Part shown: in pieces, positions 39,662 through 50,392 of the stretch
How the letters are laid out: each line of letters starts with the position of its first letter
How positions within the stretch are numbered: the first letter of the stretch is position 1
Assembly: GCA_047635055.1 (NCBI GenBank)
Contig: JBLIIJ010000001.1
Location: 44,741-108,740, forward strand
Length of the DNA: 64,000 nt
Reading direction: 5' to 3'
Source: JAVJRN01 sp047635055
Lineage (GTDB): Bacteria; Bacteroidota; Bacteroidia; Cytophagales; Cyclobacteriaceae
Position numbers and translations under genes: made by a program
The notes under the pieces: model-generated
Told to the model about the DNA's origin: nothing
The model's input: only the letters and a program-made list of their open reading frames with translations
Database searches by the model: none

Positions 39662-40792
39662 ATGAAACTCAAGAACAAAATTTTTAAAAGTACATGGTTC
39701 ATTTTATCAATAGCCTTCGTAGCTCTTTTAGTAAGCTGCAGCGAAGAAGATGAAATACCAGAGGGTCCACCACCAGCAGGAGAGTTTATGGTTACTATTA
39801 ACGCTGAACCTGGTCAGGATGTCACATTCACAGGCACAGTTACTGATGAGATCGGCTTAGCATCAATCACTATGACCAATACAGACCTGGCGCTAGAGGG
39901 TAATATCAATTTATCAGATAACCCTACTTCATTTACTGTTTCTTACAACTTTAATATTCAAGAAACAATTGCGGATGGCACTTACCCAGTGGTCATAGTA
40001 GTGACTAATACAGCGAATAAGACATTCTCCGCAGAGGTCAACGTAGTAGTGGAAACACCTGAAGTAATTATTACTGATGCGTACGATGCTATTTGGGTAG
40101 CAGGAGGAGTTCTCTGGTGGGAGTGGGGTACTCCAGAAGGTAACTTTTATGAGATGCAAAAAGACACGGAAAATGACGGTTGGTTTGAGATTGTAGTTCC
40201 AGCATGGGAAGGTTTTAACGAACTTAAATTTTTAGGTCAGAATGCATACGCGCCAAATAATTGGGGACTTGAAGATAATACCAATCCAAATTCTGATATG
40301 CAGAATAGTGAAGAAAGTCAGACAATACTGCTTCCAGTAAATGGAAAGAACCCTGTATATCATACAGTAAGGTTCAATCCTAATACTTTAGAGTATACTG
40401 CAGTAGAGTTGATTCCTGAAATGGAAATTCAGGAAACTATGTACATCGTTGGCTCTGGTTTTACTGATTATCCTAATTTGGATTGGAATCCTGAGCAAGC
40501 AATTGAAATGACGCGTAATCCTTATGAATATGGAGATTATCAATTTTTGGTTGAGGGACTTGTTTTTTCTGATGACGTATCACTAAAATTTCTAGGTCAA
40601 AACGATGGTTGGGGTCCAATAGATATGGGATTTGCGGGTGAATCAAGAGAAGTATTAGCTCCACAGAATTGGGTTGTGCTTGTAGAAGGAGATGGTACTT
40701 CCGATTTGAAATTCAAAGATCAGGCTGGTACCTACACGATCTATCTGGATTACTTTTTGAAGAGAGCTGTTATTTGGTATGATGGAGAATAA
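39662..40792 (+). CDS. SusE/SusF-like surface glycan-binding lipoprotein
   Basis: The 376-residue protein has a lipoprotein signal (SIAFVALLVSCSEED) and an N-terminal Ig-like domain (about 40-130). Two repeated beta-sandwich units follow (about 140-255 and 260-375), each with a KFLGQN segment before the last strands: ELKFLGQNAYAPNNWG and SLKFLGQNDGWGP. This duplicated arrangement is typical of SusE/SusF-type starch-binding-like lipoproteins. It lies upstream of susC, whereas the canonical order puts it after susD. It probably captures the glycan at the cell surface. Confidence 0.82.
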   Translation: MKLKNKIFKSTWFILSIAFVALLVSCSEEDEIPEGPPPAGEFMVTINAEPGQDVTFTGTVTDEIGLASITMTNTDLALEGNINLSDNPTSFTVSYNFNIQETIADGTYPVVIVVTNTANKTFSAEVNVVVETPEVIITDAYDAIWVAGGVLWWEWGTPEGNFYEMQKDTENDGWFEIVVPAWEGFNELKFLGQNAYAPNNWGLEDNTNPNSDMQNSEESQTILLPVNGKNPVYHTVRFNPNTLEYTAVELIPEMEIQETMYIVGSGFTDYPNLDWNPEQAIEMTRNPYEYGDYQFLVEGLVFSDDVSLKFLGQNDGWGPIDMGFAGESREVLAPQNWVVLVEGDGTSDLKFKDQAGTYTIYLDYFLKRAVIWYDGE

Positions 40793-40839
40793 CCCACGCT
40801 AGAATCTTTCAAATGACCATTAACCCAAAAACAATTAAG

Positions 40840-43800
40840 ATGAGTTTCAACAAACTTAAGTTGCTTTGCTTTGCCTTGCTTCTGACCTTTTGGTCAGGAG
40901 CATTGGCTCAAAGCCAAAGAGTTACAGGAGTAATTTCAGATACCTCAGGTGAGAAATTGCCAGGAGTTACTATCCAGATTAAAGGGACATCCAGTGGAAC
41001 GATCACAGATATAGAAGGTAAGTATTCCATTTTAGTAGATCAGGGACAAGAGTTGATCTTTTCTTTTATCGGATTTGAGTCTACATCAGTCTCAGTGAAT
41101 GCTCAAACAGATATTAGTTTGACTTTGGAAGACAATGTTTCAGAGCTCGATGAGATAGTAGTAGTAGGGTATGGTACATCCACACGTAAAGACATAACTG
41201 GGGCAGTTTCCAGAATCAAAGGAGATGACTTCCAGCAGCGAACAGTAGGAAGTGTTCAAGAATCACTTGCTGGAATTATACCTGGGGTATCCGTAAGTTC
41301 CAATGGTGGAGCTCCCGGTTCCGGGGCTAACATACTTGTGCGTGGTATTTCAACAATCAGTACCAATAATAGCCCAATCTATGTGGTTGATGGGACTCCA
41401 CTTGATGATATAGAGTTTTTGAATCCGAGGGATATCGCATCTGTTCAGGTATTGAAGGATGCCTCAGCCGCTTCAATCTACGGTTCTAGAGGGTCCAATG
41501 GTGTAATCATCATCACTACCAAAACCGGAGAAACGAATAAGACATCAGTGAATGTCAGTGCTAAATATGGTCTACAATCAGTAGCAAGAAGACCTGAAAC
41601 GGCCAATGCTACAGAATATGCACAAATAAGAAATAGGGCAGCAGAGTTTGAAGGGAGAACTCAACCATACGACAATCCAGAGGCACTTGGAGAAGGCACT
41701 GATTGGTGGAATGAATTGACTCAAGTAGCACCAATCACCGATATAATGATTAGTGCGAGCAAGGGTACTGAAGATCTAAGAATAGCCAGTAGCCTTTCTT
41801 ACTTCTCTCAAGATGGTATAGTGAAAGGTGGAGATTATAAAAGACTAGCGTTCAGGGTAAATGCTGATTATGATTTAAGTAAATGGTTCAATCTAGGAAT
41901 GTCATTAAATGTGACGAATTCCTCAAACACGAACGGCCCTGATTTAGCTTGGGATTTACAGCGTTTAGAACCAGTAACTCCGATTTATTTGCCGGATTTT
42001 GAACGAGGAGATCGTAATGAATTTAGTATTTTTTCTCCAACTATTACAGATGTACCCAATGCCATGGGCGTGTTGAAGAGAAACTTCTCAACAACGGATC
42101 ATATGCGCATAGTAGGTAATGTTAAAGCCAATATTCAGATTGCTGAATCGCTCTCATTGAATCTCACTTATGGCTTTTATAATAGCACATGGGAGAATAA
42201 TGATTTTTCACCTACCTACAATATCGAACCAAACGATTTTTCAGATTTGAATACAGTTTCTCGTAATCATAACAACAGGTACAGGCACGTATCGAATAAT
42301 ATATTAACCTACGATAAGACTTTCGGGAATCATAAAATCAAGGTAATGGGTGGAATTACTTTTGAAACAGAGTCCCATCATACATTAAGTGGTTTTGGTA
42401 ATAATTTGCCTAGCAATCATCCAGACCTTAGGTATCTCAACGCAGCTGTTCAGGGATATTTGGCAGGAGGTACAGATGAGAACTGGGGTCTATTATCATA
42501 TCTAGGTAGAGTCAATTATTCATTTAAAGAGAAATATTTCATTACCTCAAACTTTCGGGCTGATGGTTCGAGTAAGTTTCCAACTGAAAATCAATGGGCA
42601 TTCTTTCCATCACTTTCTGCCGGTTGGTTAATCTCAGAAGAACCATTCATCAAGGATAATATCTCATGGATAGAATTTCTTAAAATTCGTGGAGCATGGG
42701 GGCAGATTGGGAATCAAAATATTCCACTTGATGCTAGGCAATCAAATCTCGATAACGTCTATTACGTGTCCGGCCCTGATCAGTCTGTACGAGTTGGAGT
42801 TGCTCCTGGTTCTATTGGAAATGATCAGTTAATATGGGAAACCATAGAAGATATTAATGTCGGGGTTGATATGTCCCTATTCAGAGGAAAGATTGATTTA
42901 TCATTTGATGCATATCAAAGAAATATTAAAGATATGCTCCTCACAAAGCCACTTCCAGCTTATTTAGGTCTTGGTTTTGATGAGCAATGGGCCAATGTCG
43001 GAACCATGGAAACTAAAGGTTTTGAGTTTCAGGTGACCTATAAGAATGTAGTGAACAGGGATCTCTCTTACAGAGTAGGGTTCACTGGTACGAATTCTCG
43101 TAGTACGATGACTCAATTAAACGGTCAAGATGATGTTTATTGGGAGGGGAATGACCAGCGATTAAATTTGTTAGGTTATACTACTGAAGGAGGCACGCCC
43201 AGTGAATTTTATGGTTGGGTAACCGACGGAATCTTCCAAAACCAATCGGAAATCGCCAATTATACAGACAATTCAGGTAATCAAATCCAGCCTTTGGCAG
43301 AACCAGGAGACTTTAAGTTTAAAGATTTAAATGGAGATGGTGTAGTCGACGATCAAGACCGGAAGGTGATTGGAAATCCAGAAGCGATGCTGACATGGGG
43401 GGTCAATTTTAATGTCAACTACAAATCGTTTACTTTAAGCGGTCTCTTTACAGGAAAAATTGGAGGAGATATTCTCACTCCCATCAAAGCGTATACGCAT
43501 AGCGGTGCAGGTGGATACAATTCATACGAAGGACTTATTAACGACTCTTGGAATGGAGATGGTTCAACGAATTCACAACCTCGAATTGTAGATAATGATC
43601 GTAATCAGAACTTTAGATATTCAGATTATTACGTTCAGGATGGTAGCTACGTTAGACTTAAGAATATTCAATTAGGCTATCAGTTGCCAAAGGGATTATT
43701 GAAAAAAGCAAGACTGACTACAGCATCTATTTTCGTGAATGCTGAAAACCTACTGACCCTTACCGGTTACGATGGGATGGATCCAGACATTGGAGGTTAC

Positions 43801-43878
43801 GCAACACTACGTGGTGTTGATTGGGGTAATTACCCTCTACCAAGAATAGTTTCTACAGGTATTAATGTTTCATTCTAA
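40840..43878 (+). CDS. SusC-like TonB-dependent transporter
   Basis: The ATG at 40840 begins the signal peptide (LLCFALLLTFWSGALAQ), giving 1012 residues; an ATG at 40813 is the alternative. The order is a carboxypeptidase-regulatory-like domain (about 20-100), a TonB-box region (DEIVVVGYGTSTRKD), a plug with the SusC signature (KDASAASIYGSRGSNGVI) and a 22-strand barrel ending in PRIVSTGINVSF. It imports oligosaccharides with its SusD partner, 11 bases downstream. Confidence 0.96.
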   Translation: MSFNKLKLLCFALLLTFWSGALAQSQRVTGVISDTSGEKLPGVTIQIKGTSSGTITDIEGKYSILVDQGQELIFSFIGFESTSVSVNAQTDISLTLEDNVSELDEIVVVGYGTSTRKDITGAVSRIKGDDFQQRTVGSVQESLAGIIPGVSVSSNGGAPGSGANILVRGISTISTNNSPIYVVDGTPLDDIEFLNPRDIASVQVLKDASAASIYGSRGSNGVIIITTKTGETNKTSVNVSAKYGLQSVARRPETANATEYAQIRNRAAEFEGRTQPYDNPEALGEGTDWWNELTQVAPITDIMISASKGTEDLRIASSLSYFSQDGIVKGGDYKRLAFRVNADYDLSKWFNLGMSLNVTNSSNTNGPDLAWDLQRLEPVTPIYLPDFERGDRNEFSIFSPTITDVPNAMGVLKRNFSTTDHMRIVGNVKANIQIAESLSLNLTYGFYNSTWENNDFSPTYNIEPNDFSDLNTVSRNHNNRYRHVSNNILTYDKTFGNHKIKVMGGITFETESHHTLSGFGNNLPSNHPDLRYLNAAVQGYLAGGTDENWGLLSYLGRVNYSFKEKYFITSNFRADGSSKFPTENQWAFFPSLSAGWLISEEPFIKDNISWIEFLKIRGAWGQIGNQNIPLDARQSNLDNVYYVSGPDQSVRVGVAPGSIGNDQLIWETIEDINVGVDMSLFRGKIDLSFDAYQRNIKDMLLTKPLPAYLGLGFDEQWANVGTMETKGFEFQVTYKNVVNRDLSYRVGFTGTNSRSTMTQLNGQDDVYWEGNDQRLNLLGYTTEGGTPSEFYGWVTDGIFQNQSEIANYTDNSGNQIQPLAEPGDFKFKDLNGDGVVDDQDRKVIGNPEAMLTWGVNFNVNYKSFTLSGLFTGKIGGDILTPIKAYTHSGAGGYNSYEGLINDSWNGDGSTNSQPRIVDNDRNQNFRYSDYYVQDGSYVRLKNIQLGYQLPKGLLKKARLTTASIFVNAENLLTLTGYDGMDPDIGGYATLRGVDWGNYPLPRIVSTGINVSF

Positions 43879-43889
43879 GAATTGAAAAA

Positions 43890-45392
43890 ATGAGAAATAG
43901 CGTACTTATATTATTGACAATATTATTTACTGGATGTTCATCTGATTTATTAGATGAGCCGGTACTCGGTGTTCAGACCATAGATAACTATTACTCTAAT
44001 GCAACTGAAGCCGAATATGCGGTTGTAGGCGCATATGCGTCCCTTAGTCCTGAAGACTGGTGGGAAATGGATTTTTTCTGGTTGATAGGTGATGTTTGTT
44101 CAGATGACGCCTTTAAAGGCAACACCATCGTTGGTGATCAGCTTGATTTTGGTAATATGGCCGACTTCAATATTAACCCGAATAATGAATGGTTAGACGT
44201 GAAGTGGAGGTATAGCTATATCACTATCTCAAGAGCTAATCTTATCATAGAAAATGTATCTCCTTCAGAGATGGACGAAGACCGTGCAAAGCAGTTTATA
44301 GCAGAGGCTAAGTTCCTGCGCGCATTCACTTATTTTGAATTGGTTAAGAATTTTGGAGGAGTACCACTGGCATTGGAGCAACTGAGTCCTAATGAGGCGC
44401 AACTGGAAAGAGCTACGGAGGAACAGGTTTGGAACCAAATCATTGAGGATCTCGAGTCTGCTTCAATGGATTTGCCTTCACGTGCAGACCAGCCGGCCAA
44501 TTATATAGGTAGAGCGACACAACAAGCAGCTTGGGCTTACTTGGCTAAAGCTAATTTATTCTCCGAAAATTGGGCGAAAGCACAAGAGTACGCCGAGATG
44601 GTGGTGCAATCTGGTCAATACGATCTGGAACCCGATTTTGGAGATGTTTGGAGTTTAACCAACCCTAACGGGGTGGAATCAGTTTTTGAGATTCAGCATA
44701 ATTACGATGACGTTTTTTATGTTGGAAACGCACTACCCGCAGTGACCAGAAGTAGATCAGATGGAGGCTGGGGATTTGCAACGCCCTCAAGTAACCTAGC
44801 GGTATATATGGCTGGAGATGCAAGACTTGCGCATACCATTATCACCCAAGGAGATAGTATAGATGCTGATCATCCTTCTTATGATACTAACCTTGCGGAG
44901 AACGAATCTGGCAGAAACAATAGGAAATATTATTTATCAGTAGCAGACCGTGCACCTTTGGACGAGCATGTAACTAATGGACTCAATCATATATTGATGA
45001 GATATGCAGATTTACTATTGATCCACGCAGAGGCGGCTTATCGAAATAGTCAAGAAGGTTCGGCACAATCATCTATGAATAGGGTAAGAGCTAGAGTTGG
45101 TCTTGCTGCGATTACTCCATCTGGTGAGGACTTGTTAACTGCTGTACGCGGTGAGCGACGAAAAGAATTAGCCTTAGAAGGTCATCGGTATTATGATCTC
45201 AAGAGGTGGGGAATTCTTGAAGAGGCTATTACGGATTTTGTGGACTATAACCTTAATAGAAGTAGCGATCAGTATGATTCAGGAGATCAAAGCGGGGAAC
45301 TCTTTGATGCTTCGAAACACTACCTCTTTCCAATACCACAAACAGAAGTCGACTTGTCTCAAGGTAGAATCCAGCAAAATCCAAGTTATTAA
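43890..45392 (+). CDS. SusD-like glycan-binding lipoprotein
   Basis: The 500-residue lipoprotein has the signal VLILLTILFTGCSSD and the RagB/SusD pattern: an early DNYYSNATEAEYAVVGAY segment, tetratricopeptide-like helices (AKFLRAFTYFELVKNFGGVP), GHRYYDLKRWG near the end and the YLFPIPQTEVD C-terminal motif. It forms the lid of the transporter encoded just before it and binds the substrate at the cell surface. Confidence 0.96.
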   Translation: MRNSVLILLTILFTGCSSDLLDEPVLGVQTIDNYYSNATEAEYAVVGAYASLSPEDWWEMDFFWLIGDVCSDDAFKGNTIVGDQLDFGNMADFNINPNNEWLDVKWRYSYITISRANLIIENVSPSEMDEDRAKQFIAEAKFLRAFTYFELVKNFGGVPLALEQLSPNEAQLERATEEQVWNQIIEDLESASMDLPSRADQPANYIGRATQQAAWAYLAKANLFSENWAKAQEYAEMVVQSGQYDLEPDFGDVWSLTNPNGVESVFEIQHNYDDVFYVGNALPAVTRSRSDGGWGFATPSSNLAVYMAGDARLAHTIITQGDSIDADHPSYDTNLAENESGRNNRKYYLSVADRAPLDEHVTNGLNHILMRYADLLLIHAEAAYRNSQEGSAQSSMNRVRARVGLAAITPSGEDLLTAVRGERRKELALEGHRYYDLKRWGILEEAITDFVDYNLNRSSDQYDSGDQSGELFDASKHYLFPIPQTEVDLSQGRIQQNPSY

Positions 45393-45419
45393 CAGATTCA
45401 ATTGATACTAACAGAATTT

Positions 45420-47003
45420 ATGAAATATCTAGTAAGTGCGTTTCGAAGAACGTTACAGTTGAAATTGAGCATTTTGGTTGCAATACTCTTTATTCAGTGT
45501 CAGGATAAAACTAACCCTGAGCAATCGAGTGACCACTTAGCTATTTCTCTTGAGCTTGGCCTTACTGAACAAACGATCCATAATTTCGGAGCTTCTGATG
45601 CTTGGAGTACACAGTTTGTTGGAGCTAATTGGCCAGACACCAAGAAGAAGCAAATCGCTGAGTGGCTTTTTAGTGAGGAGTTAAATGCTGATGGAAGTCC
45701 AAAAGGTATCGCTTTATCTGCCTGGAGATTCAACATCGGAGCTGGCAGTGCATACCAAGGAGGAAATAGCGGTATTAACGATGAATGGCGGAGGGCTGAA
45801 AGCTTTATACTTGAATCAGGCGAATATAATAAAGCGGCACATCAAGGTCAACGATGGTTTTTGCGTGAAGCCAGAGCATACGGTGTGGAAACATTCATTG
45901 GTTTTTCTAACAGTCCACCCATAGCGCTGACGAAGAATGGTAAGGCCTATTCTTCTGGAGGGTCCTGGGCCAATTTACCTTCCGAAAACCATGATGATTA
46001 TGCGGAGTTTTTGGTCGAGTCTATCAATATTTTAGAAGAGGAGGATGGAGTAATGCTGGATTACATAAGCCCGTTTAATGAACCTCAGTGGAGCTGGGAT
46101 AATTCTGGACAGGAAGGTAGTCCTTGGCAAAATGAAGAAATAGCTGCGGTGACTAAACAGCTAAATTCAAAATTACAAGAGGCTAATTTAAACACGAAAA
46201 TAGAAGTACCCGAAGCTGGTCAGCTTAACTTTCTGTATCAGCGAAATGCCTCATCTGGGAGAGACAATCAGATCGAAGCTTTTTTCGACGCGGGATCGAG
46301 TAATTATATTGGTAACCTTAGTCATGTGGCGAATAAGGTGGCTGGCCATAGTTATTTCACGACATGGGAACTTACTGATATGATTGACATCAGGAGAAAT
46401 CTCCGTGCAGCCGTAAGTTCTCAAAATGACTTAGAATTTTGGATGACAGAATACTGCGCACTTGAAAATAATGCGGAAATCGAGGGAAACGGTCGAGACT
46501 TAGGGATGAACTTGGCGCTATATACGGCGAGAGTTATCTATTCAGATCTAGTAGTGGCTAACGCTAACGCGTGGCAATGGTGGTTGGCTGTAAGTCCTTA
46601 TGATTACAAGGATGGCTTAGTATATATTGATAATAACACAAACGATGGCGAGATCTATGATTCCAAAACCCTTTGGGCATTAGGTAACTTTTCCCGATTT
46701 GTAAAACCTGGAGCAACTAGAGTGGCGGTATCCCGATCGGATTTAAGATCCGTAGAGCAAACTCTTGGAGGATTAATGACCATCGGTTTTATCAACCCTA
46801 GTGGTGAGAAAGTAGCGGTAATTATCAATTACTCTGACATTGATATTCCAGTGAGAATAAATACCTCCGAACAGGATTCAAGTAATTGGAGCCAATACAG
46901 GACTTCCGCGATAAGTGATGAGAATTTGAAAAAATTAGAGAACTACGATTCTAAGAAAATTCTAGAAGTGCCTTCAAGATCCATCACAACATTAGTTCAG
47001 TAG
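45420..47003 (+). CDS. Glycoside hydrolase family 30 lipoprotein
   Basis: The ATG at 45420 is preferred to a TTG at 45402; it gives 527 residues with a lipoprotein-type signal (LSILVAILFIQCQD). The TIM barrel starts with IHNFGASDAWST. The predicted acid/base is Glu221 in SPFNEPQWSW and the nucleophile Glu344 in FWMTEYCALE. A C-terminal beta-sandwich (GGLMTIGFINPSGEKVAVI) is typical of GH30. The GFSNSPPIALTKNGKA segment resembles endo-beta-1,6-galactanase-like members, but other GH30 activities (beta-1,6-glucanase, xylanase, fucosidase-like) cannot be excluded. It is the first enzyme after susD and likely acts at the cell surface. Confidence 0.88.
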   Translation: MKYLVSAFRRTLQLKLSILVAILFIQCQDKTNPEQSSDHLAISLELGLTEQTIHNFGASDAWSTQFVGANWPDTKKKQIAEWLFSEELNADGSPKGIALSAWRFNIGAGSAYQGGNSGINDEWRRAESFILESGEYNKAAHQGQRWFLREARAYGVETFIGFSNSPPIALTKNGKAYSSGGSWANLPSENHDDYAEFLVESINILEEEDGVMLDYISPFNEPQWSWDNSGQEGSPWQNEEIAAVTKQLNSKLQEANLNTKIEVPEAGQLNFLYQRNASSGRDNQIEAFFDAGSSNYIGNLSHVANKVAGHSYFTTWELTDMIDIRRNLRAAVSSQNDLEFWMTEYCALENNAEIEGNGRDLGMNLALYTARVIYSDLVVANANAWQWWLAVSPYDYKDGLVYIDNNTNDGEIYDSKTLWALGNFSRFVKPGATRVAVSRSDLRSVEQTLGGLMTIGFINPSGEKVAVIINYSDIDIPVRINTSEQDSSNWSQYRTSAISDENLKKLENYDSKKILEVPSRSITTLVQ

Positions 47004-47046
47004 AGGACTATACTTCGTAAGTAATTAGAAATAATTTTTTATCCGG

Positions 47047-47075
47047 CTGAGCGCGTGATACCAATCAAAGCTCAG
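47047..47075. repeat. Small inverted repeat between GH30 and GH2 genes
   Basis: CTGAGC and GCTCAG pair across a 17-base loop, with no T run after the stem. It could slow transcription or act as an RNA processing site; no protein motif overlaps it. Confidence 0.3.
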
Positions 47076-47098
47076 TCGTTTAGGCTAACCCAATAGAT

Positions 47099-50000
47099 AT
47101 GAAAAATAAAATTAAGCTCTTCATTGCCGCTATAATTATGGTACAAGTTGGTCTAAGCCAAGCCAAGTTAGCATGGCAGAACCCTGAAGTGTTTGAAGTG
47201 AACAAGTTGGAAGCAAGGGCTACTTTTTATCATTTCTCTGATGTTGACAAAGCGATGACTAATGACTGGAACCAATCCGATAATTACCAGTCCTTGAATG
47301 GTATCTGGAAATTCAACTGGGCTAAGAGCCCTACTTTGCGACCAATCAATTTCTTTGAAAATGACTTTCCGTCAAAAGATTGGGACGAAATCAAAGTTCC
47401 GGGTAACTGGGAATTGCAAGGGTTTGGTATACCTATCTATACCAATGTGAAATATCCATTTCCTAAAAACGTACCACATATTCCTGAAGACTATAACCCA
47501 ATTGGAAGCTATAAGCGAGGCTTTGAATTGCCAGAGAACTGGACGGATAAGAAGATCACATTACACTTTGGCGCAGTTCGTAGTGCCATGTATGTATGGG
47601 TAAATGGGGAGCGCGTGGGTTATAGTGAAGGGAGCAAGCTACCTGCTGAGTTTGATATTACCGACTTTGTTGGCCCAGGGGAGAACCAACTAGCTGTAGA
47701 GGTGTATCGATGGTCAGATGCTAGCTATCTGGAAGATCAGGATTTCTGGCGCCTCAGTGGGATGGATAGAGATGTCTATCTCTACAGTACCCCAAAACAA
47801 TCCATCGCTGATTTCCGGATTCAGGCGGGATTAGATGCAACTTATACAAATGGAGAATTTGAGCTCAAAACCAAATTTATCAACACTGACGCTCGCACTA
47901 AGTCCATTGACTATGAAATCCAGATCTTAGACGCCAACATGCAGTCTGTTTTTTCACAATCTAAATCCTTGAAAATTTCAGTTGGACAAACTGAAAATGT
48001 GATCAAGACTACACTTGAGCGAGTAAAACAATGGACTGCTGAAACACCTAATTTGTATACTTTGGTCTTAGTAGCTAAGGATAGCAAAGGGAAAGTTATT
48101 GACGCAACCAGTCGAAAATTTGGCTTTAGAGAAGTTGAAATTAGCAACAGTCAACTGTTGGTAAATGGCGTGGCTATTTATCTAAAAGGAGTCAACCTTC
48201 ATGAACATAGCGATACTTCTGGTCATGTAATTGATAAGGAACTCACCTTGCTCGACATGAAAGTCATGAAAGAAAATAACATCAATGCGATACGCTGCAG
48301 TCATTATCCAAAGGATGAAAATTTCTATGAGCTAGCTGATGAAATGGGTTTTTATGTGATCGATGAAGTGAATATCGAAACACATGGAATGGGTACCACT
48401 AATCAGGGATTGGATAATGATGAAGAAGCAAAATCCATTCACCCTGCTTACAGACCTGAATGGAAAGAAGCATTTCTGAGTCGCACCAAACGAATGTTCG
48501 AAAGAGATAAAAACCATCCTTCCATTATTATTTGGTCTCTTGGCAATGAGGCAGGTAATGGAGAAAATTTCTTTGCCACCTATGATTATTTAAAAAGTGT
48601 TGATTCCACTCGTCCAGTGCAGTATGAAGGAGCCACTAATTACGATAATACGGACATCCAGGCGCCAATGTATGAGACACCTGAGCGGATGCTAGCGTAT
48701 CTCAATTCAGGAATATCAAGACCCTACATTCAATGCGAATATGCTCATGCCATGGGTAATAGTGTTGGGAACTTGAAGGAGTACTGGGATGTAATGGAAA
48801 CTCATGATATTTTTCAAGGAGGTTTTATCTGGGATTGGGTAGATCAAGGTTTGCTAACTCAGAATGAAGATGGAACAGCTTATTGGGCTTACGGAGGAGA
48901 TCTTGGTGGAGAAAACCTCCAAAACGATCAAAACTTCTGCCTGAATGGATTGGTGAACCCAGATAGGAGTCCACATCCAGCTTTGTATGAAGTAAAGAAG
49001 GTGTATCAATATGTGAAGTTCAAAAGTTTTGAAAACGGTCAATTGCGCATTCATAATTGGTACGACTTTAACAATCTGGATCAATTTGATTTTGAATGGA
49101 CTTTGCTGAAAAATGGTCAGGAAGTGGCATCTGGAAAATTACCTGATATTGAATTGGCTGCCCATCAGGAGGCGACTTATACCTTGGATTTACCAGCCTT
49201 TGATGACGCGGAGGAATATTACCTCAATGTTTCAGCCAAGTCAGCGACAGACATGCCATTAATCTCAAAGGGATATGTCTTGGCAGAGGAAGAGTTTTCA
49301 TTGACTAAACCATTGACCTATTCCTTTGATAGTAGTTTGGATGGTATTTTGAGAATTGAGACCATTGATAATAAAGTGGCCATTTCAGGAGAAAACTTCA
49401 CAACAGAATTTGATAAGACTAGTGGAAGTATGAGTAGGCTAGATTATGGTTTTGGGAATGTAGTCATAAGCCCGATCTCCATAAATTTCTGGAGAGCACC
49501 CACTGACAATGACTTTGGGTTTAATATGCAGAGCGATTGGCTAGAATGGAAAGAGGCATCAACGAATCAGGTTTTAAGTAGTCTTTCCATAACAAGCTCT
49601 TCAAAGCCTAGCAAGGAATTGGTCAAGGGTAAAGTAAAAAATAATGACATTATTGTCAAAGCCGTTTACTGGTTACCTCAAGGGGGGCAAAGTCAAATTA
49701 CTTATACAATGAATGTAAGGGGTAGTTTGAAAGTAGAAGCTATGGTGACAGGTCTTTCTGAGGATTCAAAACCACTACCTCGATTCGGAACTAATTTTTC
49801 TCTAAAGAGCTCATTTAACCAAGTGAATTGGTTAGGTCGAGGGCCACATGAAAATTACCAAGATAGGAGTACAGCTGCTTTTGTAGCTGAATATTCCTCA
49901 ACGACAGAAAAGCTATATTTTCCTTATATCCGGCCGCAGGAAAACGGGTACCGTACAGAAGCTCGATGGCTTTCTCTAACGGATGACAAAGGTCAAGGAA

Positions 50001-50254
50001 TAATGATCCAAAACATAGGTCAGCTGCTGGGATGGAGTGCATTGAATAATACAATTCAGGATTTTGATGAAGGAGTACAAAAAACCAATAGACACACCGT
50101 GGATATAGTACCACAAGACCTGGTTAATGTGAATATTGATTATGATCAAATGGGTGTTGGTGGAGACAACAGTTGGGGATATCTGCCCATGGATAAATAT
50201 CAGATCAAACCTACTGAAATTGTGTTTTCATATTTGATTTCTCCCTTGAGGTAA
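47099..50254 (+). CDS. LacZ-type beta-galactosidase, GH2
   Basis: The 1051-residue enzyme has a signal-like N-terminus (LFIAAIIMVQVGLSQ), so it is exported. It shows the five-domain LacZ architecture: jelly-roll domain (about 60-230, WELQGFGIPIYTNVKYPF), Ig-like domain, TIM barrel with acid/base Glu484 in SLGNEAGNG and nucleophile Glu547 in CEYAHAMGNSVGN, a second Ig-like domain, and the C-terminal Bgal_small_N domain (NFWRAPTDNDFGFN, WLGRGPHENYQDR). Its conserved features are those of true beta-galactosidases. With GH30 it suggests a beta-galactan-like substrate. Confidence 0.94.
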   Translation: MKNKIKLFIAAIIMVQVGLSQAKLAWQNPEVFEVNKLEARATFYHFSDVDKAMTNDWNQSDNYQSLNGIWKFNWAKSPTLRPINFFENDFPSKDWDEIKVPGNWELQGFGIPIYTNVKYPFPKNVPHIPEDYNPIGSYKRGFELPENWTDKKITLHFGAVRSAMYVWVNGERVGYSEGSKLPAEFDITDFVGPGENQLAVEVYRWSDASYLEDQDFWRLSGMDRDVYLYSTPKQSIADFRIQAGLDATYTNGEFELKTKFINTDARTKSIDYEIQILDANMQSVFSQSKSLKISVGQTENVIKTTLERVKQWTAETPNLYTLVLVAKDSKGKVIDATSRKFGFREVEISNSQLLVNGVAIYLKGVNLHEHSDTSGHVIDKELTLLDMKVMKENNINAIRCSHYPKDENFYELADEMGFYVIDEVNIETHGMGTTNQGLDNDEEAKSIHPAYRPEWKEAFLSRTKRMFERDKNHPSIIIWSLGNEAGNGENFFATYDYLKSVDSTRPVQYEGATNYDNTDIQAPMYETPERMLAYLNSGISRPYIQCEYAHAMGNSVGNLKEYWDVMETHDIFQGGFIWDWVDQGLLTQNEDGTAYWAYGGDLGGENLQNDQNFCLNGLVNPDRSPHPALYEVKKVYQYVKFKSFENGQLRIHNWYDFNNLDQFDFEWTLLKNGQEVASGKLPDIELAAHQEATYTLDLPAFDDAEEYYLNVSAKSATDMPLISKGYVLAEEEFSLTKPLTYSFDSSLDGILRIETIDNKVAISGENFTTEFDKTSGSMSRLDYGFGNVVISPISINFWRAPTDNDFGFNMQSDWLEWKEASTNQVLSSLSITSSSKPSKELVKGKVKNNDIIVKAVYWLPQGGQSQITYTMNVRGSLKVEAMVTGLSEDSKPLPRFGTNFSLKSSFNQVNWLGRGPHENYQDRSTAAFVAEYSSTTEKLYFPYIRPQENGYRTEARWLSLTDDKGQGIMIQNIGQLLGWSALNNTIQDFDEGVQKTNRHTVDIVPQDLVNVNIDYDQMGVGGDNSWGYLPMDKYQIKPTEIVFSYLISPLR

Positions 50255-50352
50255 CGTTTGCCTAGAAAGGAACTATGTTGATTGAAAGCGTTTTTCACAA
50301 AACATACCACTTTTTGATTATCAAGAATAAGATTAGCCCCCTACGTATTACT

Positions 50353-50392
50353 AAAGGCCCTTTGAGTTTTACTCGAAGGGCTTTGATTTTTT
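50353..50392. terminator. Bidirectional rho-independent terminator
   Basis: An AAAGGCCCTTTGAGT arm pairs with ACTCGAAGGGCTTT (one bulge, one wobble) around a short T-rich loop, followed by T residues on the + strand. It ends the GH2 transcript and may also serve the convergent pta-ackA operon. Confidence 0.75.
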
